Under the pieces are notes generated by a model, which searched no databases, was not told the DNA's origin, and worked only from the letters and a program-made list of their open reading frames with translations. Positions 35,540 to 46,102 of a DNA stretch of 64,000 bases are shown here, one piece after another; the stretch's first letter is position 1; each line of letters opens with the position of its first letter. A program made the translations under genes and the position numbers. This stretch comes from Cricetomys ansorgei (lineage: Eukaryota > Chordata > Mammalia > Rodentia > Nesomyidae): the NCBI GenBank assembly GCA_026225945.1, contig JAMJFZ010002567.1, forward strand, positions 22,002 through 86,001. The letters run 5' to 3'.

Positions 35540-38384
35540 TTTATTTCTTGTAGAATCTGCAATTTGTAGTGAGAGGCAATAGAATAACATAAGAATATTT
35601 ATAGCAGTCCTCCTGTAAACATTATTCACATCAATAAAAAAAATTAGCAAAAATCACTGAAGATGCTCATGACATTTCAGGTCAATGTGTTTGGACAGAA
35701 ACACTGTGAATTCGAGTAAGAGAACTTGGTGATGGGGATTAGAATTTATGATTAACTGTTGCTATCTCTAGAGATTCCAAATTTCTGGATTTTTTTTTTA
35801 CATTTATTAATAAGCTTCTGTAAATATTCAAATGTAAGTTTTCATGTAAGTGTGAATTTTCCTCTCCTCCAGACTATAATCTCTGGGTCATACGGTAGTT
35901 TTGCTTTTAGAAAGCGCTACTGTTTCCCACTCTGGCTGTAGCTGATATATTCTCACCGGTGCTGCGTCAGTGACTGAGTTTCTCTCGACCTGCCCTTGAC
36001 GTTTCCATTATTCTTTCTGGTAGCCATGCCAGCAACTGTGTAGTACCAGCTCATGGTTTTAATTTGTGCTTATGTTATGGTTGATAGTGTGATGTGCATG
36101 TTAAATTCTTTAAATTGCTTTGTGGGGCTGGGATGCAACCCTGGGCCTTGTACATATAATCAGGCAAAAAAAATAAAACTTGTCATTAAGCAGAGTGCCC
36201 TGGTTCCTGTGTTAAGTGTCTTTCCATGAGTTTGCTTGACATATGTATTTTCTTTCATGTGAAATGCCTGTGCACATCCTTTGCTCATTTTAGCTTGCGT
36301 TGATTGATTGGAATTTAAAATGCTTGTCTGGCCACTGTTCTCATTTAACATTTAAGTTTTTACAAGTATTTCCTCCTGATTCTTGCAGATTCTTGGTGTT
36401 AGGAAAAAAAAAAACTCTTAAACTGAACAAGTTTCACATTTCAACTCATGAAGAAATCCTTCCCACCATAAAGGTTCGTCAGCAGAGATTATTACTCTTA
36501 TTAAAGGACTTTATCACACAGCAGCAATTATAATAAGAGATTTCATAATTACTCCATTAGCTCGGTTTCTCCTAATGCCAAGCTTCCTAGGAAAAATAAA
36601 AAGAATCATAATTAAGTTAGCCTGTTCTAGGAACTTCTGCGTTTGCCAGGATTCAACATTAGGAACAAAATCTAGTCTTTTGTCTGAAACAACTCGGAAG
36701 TAGGGCAAATTATACAAAACAATACTTCCAGAGTTTGAATTCTAGGCAACATGGGACAGTGACTTTTGACACATAGGAATAAGTGAGTATTATAATGGCT
36801 CTAGATTATTCTATGGGAATAGGTTCTGAGGAGCAGCGCATCCAAGTGAACTCAGGCTTTTCTGCTGTTCACTGTGGAGATGTAAGCTCAAGGTGACGAA
36901 AGATTGCAGAGCTGAGAATCATAGAAGAGAAAAATGCACAGACCCAGACCATAATATGGCCAGAAATATGAAGCGTCCCACCCCGTACCACATACAATCT
37001 GCTGAAAACTGATCACCAAATTTCTACCAGAGAATTACAGGAGAGTAGGGAATCACTCAAAAATTCCAGATGAGGCAATTCTCAGGGCTCATGCAGGACA
37101 GAAAATAGCTTACCAGACAGAATGGAAGGCTTCTAAAGCCATGGATCTTTGGGCTGAGTACTGACTCAGCTGCAATGCTGATGTGTTGCCTCAGAGGTTG
37201 GGTGAGTATATCCAACATGCTTACCTGTTACATGTTGAAAACGGATCGTTATCTACAAGTTAATAATTTGAGTTGCTGGTACTTACCTGGTGGGGCTACT
37301 TTGAGACGCTCTGGAAACTTAAGGATGTGGGGCCTAGTTGAAGGAAACAGGTCACTAGGGGCTGCTAGTCCTTGTGGGTATGATGTTCCTGGCTTATCTG
37401 TATGTTCTCAGTGCTTTCTTGTTAGGGTGTTCAGGAACTGACTAGCTCTATTCCAACAAACACACAGCAATTATGTTCTGTCCCAGCACAGTGGGGCAGG
37501 AACCGTGGTCCGAATTCTCGGAAACTGAACCCAAACGCACCTTTTCTCCCTTGGTTTGCTTATGTCGGGTATTTTGGTTGTAGTGATTCGAATTTGCGTA
37601 CGTGTCCCATCACTGCCGTCCCTCATCAAAGAAAGTTCTTCCTGTAGCAGGTGGGGCACAACACAGATTCACAGCTAGTCAAAATGAAGGGGAAAGGTGA
37701 CTGTGGAGTTCCAAGCCCATTTGTTACACCTACAATACAAACTGTATGCCTCAAACTCAGTGAATATCAGGGAAGAGGGGTGGAAATATTATAAGAACAG
37801 AGAACCAAGGTGTTTGCTGTGACATAGTGCACAGTATGTATAACATATGTATATTATGTACTATATACTATGAGTAATATGTGCTATTGTGCATCGTGTA
37901 TTATAATTATATTATGCATGTATAGTATGTGTTATGTACATATTGTGTACATAGTACATAATACAGGGATGTTGTGTCCATGTACTCACATCACAACAAA
38001 TAACATTGCCCAACAAGGCTTCATCTGAAAGATCAATTACAGGAAATCAATGAACCGAACCAGAAACAACATTGAATCCAACAACAGAAGCATCATTGAA
38101 TCTAAAGAAAAAGACTGAAAATTGTGTAGAATAAATGTTTGGATAATTTTAATAGAGAGGAAATGACTGAGGAAAGACAAACAAACACAGATTTCGCTTA
38201 AGAAACCCACACATGGAAGCAATGAAAGGAGCATACAAGTTCTGTCTCAAGAAAATTCTTAAGTAATAAAGAGAAAGATTTTTAAAGCAGCCTAGATAGC
38301 ACAGAGGGAAAGACAATATATATATATATACACACACACATATATGTAAGAAATGAAAACACTTCCTATATGACTGCTAATGTC
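35540..38384. other. Mostly unique intergenic sequence
   Basis: It contains a small SINE-like piece around 36125-36160 (GGGCTGGGATGCAACCCTGG), a TA-rich tract at 37835-37975 and TA/CA dinucleotides at 38320-38345. No gene was recognised. Confidence 0.6.
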
Positions 38385-38630
38385 TACCCAGTGCTCAGAG
38401 AGGAAAGTGAACACTGCTCCCACCCCTAACCAAGATGCTATCTACAATGGTACCCACCCGCAAAGGAAAAATTAGTTTTTTGTAATGGAGTCTCATTGGG
38501 CTTATTAACTACACTTCAAAGCAGGCCTTACGACCAGAAGTAGATGGTCAACAGAAAATACATTCAATAGTATCTTTGTAGACATTTTGTCTCTTATAGC
38601 TTAATTGGGGCATTCTTTGTTCTATAGATC

Positions 38631-38631
<1 letters not shown>
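38385..38631 (+). mobile_element. L1 3' UTR fragment (Lx type)
   Basis: CCACCCCTAACCAAGATGC, CAAAGGAAAAATTAGTTTTT and GACATTTTGTCTCTTATAGC follow the rodent L1 3' UTR in forward order. It is cut at the (GT)n tract. Confidence 0.75.

Positions 38632-38682
<51 letters not shown>
38632..38682 (+). repeat. (GT)n microsatellite, about 25 units
   Basis: Pure GT run that interrupts or ends the L1 3' fragment preceding it. The Cys-Val ORF over it is an artefact. Confidence 0.97.
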
Positions 38683-38687
<5 letters not shown>

Positions 38688-38789
38688 TCCATCCCTAGAA
38701 CAGATATACAACACTGACCTCCCCATGTCAAAAATTCCCTCTTGCATCAAGGCTCCTCAAAGGAAAAGAAGTGATAGAATGAAAATATA

Positions 38790-39122
38790 AAAGAGGGGAT
38801 TTATTGGAATGGCTTCCAGGGTGTGGTCTGAGTAATCCAACAGTGGCTATCAATACAACTAGACCTCAGCAGAGGGAACCACCATCCTGGAAAGCACCAT
38901 ACTAGAGAGTGGAACCCTGACTGCCCCAGCTTAGGTATTTTCACTGATTCAGAACTCCTCAGATGTTCCACTGATAGCACGTGCAGATCAGGAGCAATCA
39001 ACATCCCCCACAGAAACCCAACACCTGCAGACAATAGAAAATGGAGAGACCTAGGCAGTCCCTCACCCAACAGTGCACAAAACAATTATCTTATGCACAA
39101 TTAAAAATAAACTTCCACAACA
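38790..39122 (-). mobile_element. LTR related to the solo LTRs at 9.7 and 33.3 kb
   Basis: The minus strand starts TGTTGTGGAAGTTTATTTTT at 39122, the same first 20 bases as the 33.3 kb copy. It then follows the same order to CTGAGGTCTAG. From there it differs, ending through CCATTCCAATAAATCC instead. It may be a sister subfamily or a recombinant. The 3' boundary and target duplication were not resolved. Confidence 0.7.
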
Positions 39123-39149
39123 GTCTCCCAACAGACAGGACAAGAATCC

Positions 39150-39470
39150 AGGAGTTGTTCAGCCCACAAGACTGGATATCATCGCACTTCCAGTCTGGTG
39201 CTGGACTTCCAGGGCGTTCCTTGATAGCTGCTGGTCTTTGGTCTATTAGATTTACAAAGAGGTAGGTTCTAATGTCAGTGAAGGAGAGCCTCAGAAACAG
39301 GGTAGATGAGCCTTCAACCTGTCTTTTATTATTCCATGGTCTGTGAACCTGTAGAAAAACAGTCTACGTCTCCGGTACAGCCTCCCCAAACAGCACCAAC
39401 AAGATGGGACTAATATTTAAATTCTTGAGCCTATGGGGGACATTTTTCATTCAAACTACCAGTCACTGAG
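39150..39470 (+). repeat. Dispersed rodent LTR-like repeat fragments
   Basis: AGCTGCTGGTCTTTGGTC, GGTTCTAATGTCAGTGAAGG and a later GAGCCTATGGGGGACATTT recall two common rodent repeats also seen at 20720-21125 and 12140-12465. Fragments only; names uncertain. Confidence 0.45.
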
Positions 39471-39839
39471 TCATCTCCCCAGGCTACCATAACTTTCTTA
39501 AAACTGCTAGCATTTAAATGAACGACTGCCAATATTAAGTATCGTTTCTACCCTTCTGAGGAAGGCAACAGAGAACAGTTGTTGTCCTTTGAATGTGTAC
39601 ATTATAATTTTCAAGTTTTATAGATTATTTTTTTACATAGATGTTGACCAATTTTTTATTCATCCTTCCTCATTAGATCATGTATATTCTCTTTAATATT
39701 TTGCTTTCTTGATGCACCTGTTAGAAGAACTCTAGTGAGCATTTGATGTGAAGGTCAACTTTGTTTAGTTTGAAGTCTTTTTTTGTCTTTCATCTATGGA
39801 ACAAATATTCTTGAGTCATACAGTCTGGTTAATAGTTCT

Positions 39840-40000
39840 TTGTTTTCAGAACTTCTGCATGCTTAGTGAGCACTCTACTATTGAATTACATTCCCACCTC
39901 ACTCCCATTTTGTAAAAAATAGGGCTCACTATATAGCTCAAACTGGCCTTGAACTCCTAAGATCCCTATCTCAAACTCACAAAGCTACCAGGTCTCAGAT
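39840..40000 (-). repeat. B4/B1-type SINE
   Basis: GCACTCTACTATTGAATTAC followed by GGGCTCACTATATAGCTCAA and CTGGCCTTGAACTCCTAAG is the reverse complement of a B4 unit (tRNA-like head plus B1-like body). Diverged. Confidence 0.7.
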
Positions 40001-40149
40001 CTCTCTTGTATTATCTACTCCTATTCTAGTTAAAGGTATATTTCTGATTTTAAGTTGATTTTTCCTAACTCTGTATGGTGACTAATCATCTTTTCTTACT
40101 TGATGGTTTTCAGAATTGTTTTGAATCATACTCCTGGGTATTTCTTTGC

Positions 40150-40400
40150 ATAGTTTGAGAAAGGTTTAACTGAAGAGAGAAACCCCACTCTGAATGTGGA
40201 TAGCACTATCCCACGGATCAGAATCCTAAACTGAAGAAAAAGGAGCATGTGAACTGAGCACCAGCATTTACTTATCTCAGCTTTCTGACTGTGCATGCAA
40301 TGTGAGCAGCTGCGTCAGGCTCCTGCTGTTAAAGATTACTCGCTATGATGAACTATATCTTAAACCTAAGCCAAAATAAAGTCATTTTGACAGGCTTTTG
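40150..40400 (+). mobile_element. MaLR-like LTR
   Basis: GATAGCACTATCCCACGGAT, TGAGCACCAGCATTTA, GCAATGTGAGCAGCTGC and AGCCAAAATAAAGTCATTTT match the R/U5-side layout of a common rodent LTR-type repeat, including its AATAAA. The family is uncertain. Confidence 0.6.
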
Positions 40401-42394
40401 CCCCAGCAATAAGCAAGCAATCAATCCTCCTTTCAGAATTCCATTGTTTTAAATCCCCGTGCTATACATTTTACATTTTTTTAAGCACATCTCCATGAAC
40501 TGGTTCGTACGATGTGTTACTTAATCTCTTAAGTTTTTAACGTTGTGATACTTCTTATTTCTAATTTTATATTTGATATTTCAAATTTCTATCTTCTATT
40601 TGATACATTTTCTTTGCTCTCTGGCCATGGTTTGCAGTCTCATGTTGCATGTTATATTTGTTTTCTCTTGTTACCATGACGTGGTAATATCAGTTTAGTG
40701 AATTAAAATGACACTCATCATAATCAGAAGGTCTGCGGAATTGGTTGCCAAAACAAAATCTTCAGGAGAAAATTCATTGCCTTCTCAACAACCCTCACAA
40801 ATGCTCTGGGGTCACTGACTATTGTCAGAGTTCAGCTCCACATAGCTGTCAAGTGGAGATTCCCATTTCCTAGTTGAGTTTTCAGTTGAGGCCCAATCTC
40901 AGCCCCCATAAACTGCCTGTACTACTTGGCTTGAGAGCTACTTCACCCCAAACCATCAAAGGTGGGTTGAGAGTTTCTCATTCTGATATCCACTCCTCTA
41001 CAAGGTCCCCCTCTGCCTTCCTCTTCTGCCTTTACGGGCTGATACAATATGCCTGGGCACATTTGAATAATCTTAATAATCCATCACTATCTCTCTATTT
41101 TAAAATCAGCTGCACATTTAAGCTGGTAATTTAATTATATCCATCTGCAAAATTCCTTTTGATCAGTAACTTTGAACATATAAGTACTGAAATCTTAAGG
41201 GGATATTATGTTTATACTATTTCTAGGACCCTCTTTGGATGTTAGACTCATGATTTTATGGTCTGTATTTAACAATTAGAATATCACAGAGGTTCTTACT
41301 AAATATTTAGCTGTGATAGAGACATAGAAATATATGTAGCAATATTTTACATATAGAAAGAACATCAATACAGAAACAACATGCCATGATGTTGTTACAT
41401 CAATTATCTGCAACAATATTAATTAGTAGCATTGGCTGAAGGTCAATTTCTCTACCTCTAAGGCTGAAAAACAAAGACATGGAAACCAAGTAGAGGAAGA
41501 CAGCACACAAGTTAGATAGAAAGAAAGTCTGTATTCTGGAGACAATGTAGTTTACAGTAGCAATTGTTGCAAATGAAGAACACACATATGTCAGCAGAGC
41601 CTTCACAGTGCTTACATGAAGAGTAAAGGGGTAGTTAGTAAAATTGCTACTATTTTCCAGACAAGATCTGATCCTAAGTAAGATACTGGAATTTAAAGTG
41701 ACAGCGATTTCTTGTTAACCTTTAAGTAGTGCTCAAGATAATAGCAAAAATACTATCCACCAGAGAGTGGGAGGACAAAGACTTGTTTGATCATCTGTTT
41801 AGGAGTGCCTTTTGGAAATTTCAAAGACAGCATGCAATCCTCAGATTTAAAAAGCTTTAGAATTTTGGTATAAAAGGGATTAATGTGAAATGAATCAGTC
41901 AGTTCTGATAAATCAACCAAACACAAGGATGTGGCAAGAAAACAGGATGGCTCAATTAAACAATTTTGGGCTAAGTATTACCATTCTTGTGTTCAGATGG
42001 CAGATGCTGGAAGTAATACATTAAAATTATTGAAGCTGAAATGCTGATATTATTTTCTCGAGTCCAAAACTTATGATAACTTGAAAAGTCACTTTAGTTT
42101 TTCATAACAAAAATGCATCTATCCTATAATGTAATTTAGCAGTGATAAATTAAACAGCTAGAAGTGAGCAGAATTTAATCAATATTCCAGATCATAAATA
42201 AGAGTATAACATATAATAAATAAAAGAATAAAGAAATACATGAATTAAATGAGCATGGATGATTTTCACAAAGCAGCAGTACTGTATTTTAAGATTGAAA
42301 AGAGCAAATTTTTACTTGAAATGATTAATTTTTTATTGATTAATAACCACAAGTAATAAAGATAGACAATTCATTGTACATTATTTTAAAAGAA
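40401..42394. other. Unique intergenic sequence
   Basis: AT-rich and free of recognisable repeats. ORFs reach at most 86 codons and have no recognisable family. Confidence 0.6.
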
Positions 42395-43023
42395 ATACCC
42401 ATTGCTGCTTGGGTGACTTAGAACCAGAGACTAGATAGCTCAGGGACCTAGGATAAAACCCTAAGGATAGAACAAAAAGGAAAAGATAAAAATGATTCCT
42501 AGTGATGTTCTTCTATACTCATAGATCAGGGCCTTGTTCAGTCATCATCAGAGAAGCTTTCTCCTGCAGTTGATGAAAACAAATATAGAAGCCCAAGGCC
42601 AGACACTATGCAGAGAGTGGGAGAGACCTAGGGATACTCAGCTCTAAATAAGATGTCTCCATTAAATCTTTCCCCTCCGAACTCAGGACACTCCACAGAA
42701 GAGGAAGCACAAACGGTGTAAGATCTGGAGGGAATGGAGGACATAAGCAAAGCTCATATGAACTCACACAGATGGAGGCAGCATGCACAGGACTATTGAC
42801 AGTGTCTGTATCAGGTCCTTTGTGTATATATATGGCTTCCAGTTTAGTGGTTTTATGGGATTACTGAATGTGTAAATGGACAGGTCTCTGATTCTTGCGC
42901 AGTCTCTTGGGCTCTTTTCCTTCTGTTGGTTTGTCTTGTCTAATTTCAATGTGCTAGTTTTTGTTTAATCTTAATTTATTTTGTTATATTTCAAAGAATG
43001 AATGAATGAATGAATGAATGAAA
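42395..43023 (+). mobile_element. L1 3' end (Lx type) ending in (AATG)n
   Basis: It contains AACCAGAGACTAGATAGCTC, CAGAGAAGCTTTCTCCTGCA, ATGCAGAGAGTGGGAGAG and ATGGCTTCCAGTTTAGTG in the order of a rodent L1 3' UTR. It ends in seven AATG units (42996-43023), which replace the usual A-rich tail. Confidence 0.8.
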
Positions 43024-43049
43024 ATCTAGCCATCAGGGTTAAGTTAACA

Positions 43050-43191
43050 ACTAAACTGTTACTTATACCCCCTGGGAGAGGGAAAAATCAGTTTTTGCCA
43101 GTGGAATGACCCTGGGTATACCAAACACTCCAGGACAGATCTCAGGATCAGTAGTTGAGCAATATAGAATGGACTCCTGTAGGCACTGATG
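43050..43191 (+). mobile_element. L1 3' UTR fragment (Lx type)
   Basis: CTGGGAGAGGGAAAAATCAG, then CCAGTGGAATGACCCTGGGT and GATCAGTAGTTGAGCAA match the recurring L1 3' UTR block also present at 10040, 14370, 15570 and 28590. It is cut off by the ERV LTR. Confidence 0.75.
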
Positions 43192-43193
43192 TA
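43192..43193 (-). other. Outer edge of the ERV LTR inside an L1 3' UTR
   Basis: The LTR's terminal CA (plus-strand TG) meets L1 3' UTR sequence ending around AGGCACTGA. The ERV therefore landed in an existing L1 end. I could not find the target duplication on the other side. Confidence 0.4.
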
Positions 43194-43926
43194 AGATTTG
43201 ATTTTTTTATTATTTTTTATTTTCATGGGTTCATGGCAAAAGGGAGTTTATTCTTTGGTAATTCAATCGCTGGTCCTAGAGGGTTTTAGCCTCTGTACAA
43301 TCTAATCTGCAAACCTAAACATAGAATGTTTCAGTCTCTGAGACTTTCTGCTAACTGAGCTCCCTCTGGCTAGCTGTCTTCTGAATTACCTCATTTCACT
43401 CTGATTTGTATAGTGGACTCCAAACTGAAAACAGTCTGCTACTTACTCTCTGCTTCTTCTGGACTGGCTCTGCTTTTCTTGGCTTCTCCTTCTGTCTGTA
43501 AGCTGACTGCACTCAAACTGCCTGACTGAACTATCTCTTTTCTCCAACTCTTCTGAAGTCTTCCCTCTGAACGGCTTGTCTGTAAGCTGAGAGCCTCCTT
43601 TTATATCTTGACAGTTGGGTGTGTCTTCACTCTGACTCAGTCTCACACTTCACTCTGAGTCAACTTCACTCTGATTCAGTCTAAGACTTCATTCTGCCAG
43701 CTCTTCACTCCAATTCAATCTCAGAGTTTGGGAATAAAGATTTTATTACCATTGCCTCCAGCATGTTCCATCTGTATCACACAGGTCTCTGAATGTGATC
43801 CCTTCATACAGGCCTTTGGATGAGATCCCTTCCTAGCTATCTATCACACAGGCCTTCCAATGTGATCCTTTGCTAGAGCAGCCATGCTGCTGGGTTAAAT
43901 GTTAAATGATTAAATGTTCCTCTATA
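43192..43926 (-). mobile_element. Endogenous retrovirus LTR (3' LTR of a minus-strand provirus fragment)
   Basis: On the minus strand the element reads, in order: repeats with AP-1-like sites (43678-43633), TATAAAA (43606-43600), and AATAAA (43252-43247), ending in CTTACA at 43192. A purine tract AGAAAGGGGGAGGA (43940-43927) precedes it, as a polypurine tract should precede a 3' LTR. Length is about 735 bases. The start lacks a clean TG, so the upper boundary is approximate. It is an old, non-coding copy. Confidence 0.75.
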
Positions 43927-44620
43927 TCCTCCCCCTTTCTGTTTAAACTGTAAATTGTACTGTGAAAATAGCTTTAACACAGTTTACCTATTGCAATATG
44001 ACAAGATTAAATGAAGTTTATTTGTTTGAGCCCAAAGTTCTACAGAATGCTTGTATTAGTCCCATAAACTTAAAAGTCTGAATGTCTCTACGAAGATCCA
44101 CTTCATCTGTGGCAGCAGTCATCGATGTGTTGGTCTTCCATAACTGCAGCAACTATCAGTCCTGGTCATCTGTGGAGCTCTCTTCAATACCTGTTCAGCA
44201 AGTGTCTGTTTCAGCATCAAGTTTTTCCAGTCGGACAAACTATGGTCTCTCCTTCTTCAGCCAGTTTCTTGAGCTGTCCTCACACAGGGGGATCAGATTT
44301 TGGTGCCACCTGCATCCTGTCTTTCTGGGCCTCTTCCTTCCTTAAGTCACACCCTTCAGGTTAGCAGTTGGTATCTAGGAAGCTTCTCTTACTAGGATCA
44401 AATCTTTATCAATTTTGATGGAACACACAGCTTTTCATTGCCTGTGGAAATATAAGCAAAGCCTCTTCCCCAACACAACACATTCCTTGACTTCCATTCT
44501 GAAATTAACACATCCTTATAGTTTACAGGCTGACTTAATTTTGGTTTTGCTAATTTTATTTTTGTTAGCCCAACTTGGGAGTGCCAAAGATCTTTCTTTT
44601 TTTCCTATCTTATTGTTTGT
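43927..44620 (-). mobile_element. Retroviral interior sequence next to the LTR
   Basis: The region lies just upstream (minus strand) of the polypurine tract and resembles the 3' interior of rodent ERVs. I see no intact retroviral reading frame in it. The other LTR was not found, so the provirus is truncated. The far boundary is a guess. Confidence 0.5.
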
Positions 44621-45569
44621 TTTTCTGTATGCTCAGAGATTGGTTTTCTTTTTCCTATGATTATAAATGGTTTTTCTCTTTTGTTAAGTTTGTCATTTTA
44701 ATTTTTAATTCTGTATTTTACTTCTATCTCACTTCAATATTGATACAATGGAATTATTTGACTTTCCTTATATGTACAGCAATATTTTTTAAATTGTTTC
44801 ATTTTCATATATTATATTTTCTAAAATAAACACTTTTTAAAATAAAAATAAATTTAATTATAATAAAATGGCAGAAACAATACAAAGGAGAGACTTTACA
44901 GGTTTTTATCCTGCCATGGTCACCTATTGGACATCTGCTAACCAAGTGAAGAGTCAATGTCTACAACAAAAGTGGTTACAGTAAGTGGTAACAAAGTAAG
45001 TTAAGCAACTGTTACCACAGTAATAGAGAGAAACTAATATGCACATGGTTGTGATTTTCAAAATTTGTAGTCTTTATGTCAGTCAAGGTTTAGTGACACT
45101 AGAGAGTTTATTAATTATTTTTTCCTCTGTGAGACTAAGGTGGAGAGATTCATTACCAAAGTACTCTCTGTTCTGACAGAGCCAAAAGTTATACATTGCA
45201 TTGATGTGTTAATAGCTCTAATACATAGTTTTCTTACTATACTGTAAAAATACTACAAATCATAACTCACTTATTTGTACTTATTCAAAATGCATTACTC
45301 AGTACAGAAATCATAGAAGGACAAAATAGTAGCCTGTTTATATGGACAATAGAAATTAATCATCATGAATTTTTTTTTTAACTAGCAATGGATTCATGAA
45401 CTTTGGAATTTGTAACTGTTATAAATTCAATTCATCCCGGTATATATTAGTAATAACACAGTCATACTTTCTCAATAAATAAATACACATTTACCGAAGA
45501 TCACACCAAATGGCTTAATTATTGAGCAAATTCCCTTGACAAACACTGTAGAAAGTATTTATCCAAGTA
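44621..45569. other. Unique AT-rich stretch between the ERV fragment and Slc13a1
   Basis: No gene or clear repeat was seen. It may contain extended 3' UTR sequence of Slc13a1 if later poly(A) signals are used. The first part (44621-44830) is T-rich and could be retroelement sequence that I cannot place. Confidence 0.6.
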
Positions 45570-45964
45570 TCTCATTCACTTTTATACTTTATTTTCTGCT
45601 TTTAGTGTCACGAGAAGACGTTCAAATAATAAATTGATGTTTGAAATGCTACACTAAACTCCAAGTGTAAGAAGGGGCAAATGGCCTAACTTCTTTGAAT
45701 GTCACTAAGTATCCTTTATAGAAAAGGCATGTCTGCCAATGCAATCTCACCCTTAGGTTTCTGGATGAAGGCATGTAGATGCTCTTTGGTTGTATTTAAG
45801 ACGACATATGGACTCCGTATTATGACAGCAAATGTGGGGCATGCATTGGAACAGCAGTGGCTATATCACTGATTTACATGTGTTAGTCATATACAGCTAC
45901 ATCTTACAGTGAATTCCTAGCAAGTCCCAAAGTCACCATGAAGTAGATAGTTATTTTGTGCTTG
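45570..45964 (-). other. Slc13a1: Slc13a1 3' untranslated region (short form)
   Basis: The stretch follows the stop codon to a predicted cleavage point about 20 bases past an AATAAA. It has no repeats. The length gives an mRNA of about the size of the short rodent NaS1 transcript. Longer forms using signals further down (for example a TTTATT on the plus strand near 45108) cannot be excluded. The cleavage position is an estimate. Confidence 0.65.
45588..45593 (-). terminator. Slc13a1: Poly(A) signal AATAAA of Slc13a1
   Basis: A perfect minus-strand AATAAA (plus-strand TTTATT) lies about 370 bases after the stop codon. A GT-rich stretch (AGTGTTTGTC on the minus strand, about 45537-45550) lies downstream as a possible cleavage-enhancing element. 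It is the first canonical signal after the stop. Confidence 0.7.
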
Positions 45965-46102
45965 TCATGGCATGGTCTGATTAGCAAAGTTAGGAGCCCA
46001 GGAAGGGTACTCATTGAGGTCAAACATAGGTTCCATCCAGGTGAATATGCCCAGCATCACCACAGCAACACCCAAAATATTGACTCCAAGTCCAGCTTTA
46101 AC
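45965..46102 (-). CDS. Slc13a1: Slc13a1 terminal coding exon (probably exon 15)
   Basis: Coding part of the last exon: 138 bases, 45 residues plus the TGA at 45967-45965, after acceptor TGTTCTAG. It reads VKAGLGVNILGVAVVMLGIF as the last transmembrane helix, then a short extracellular tail with MFDLNEYPSWAP and the end NQTMP. The N-Q-T is an N-glycosylation sequon four residues before the end. NaS1 proteins are known to be glycosylated near their extracellular C-terminus, so the site is probably used. Confidence 0.97.
   Translation of the reverse strand, partial: VKAGLGVNILGVAVVMLGIFTWMEPMFDLNEYPSWAPNFANQTMP

Noticed and set aside
1..45500. Bitter-taste receptor gene expected on the downstream side
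   Set aside because: No single-exon frame of about 300 codons exists in this part; in mouse the gene lies about 100 kb away, beyond this window.
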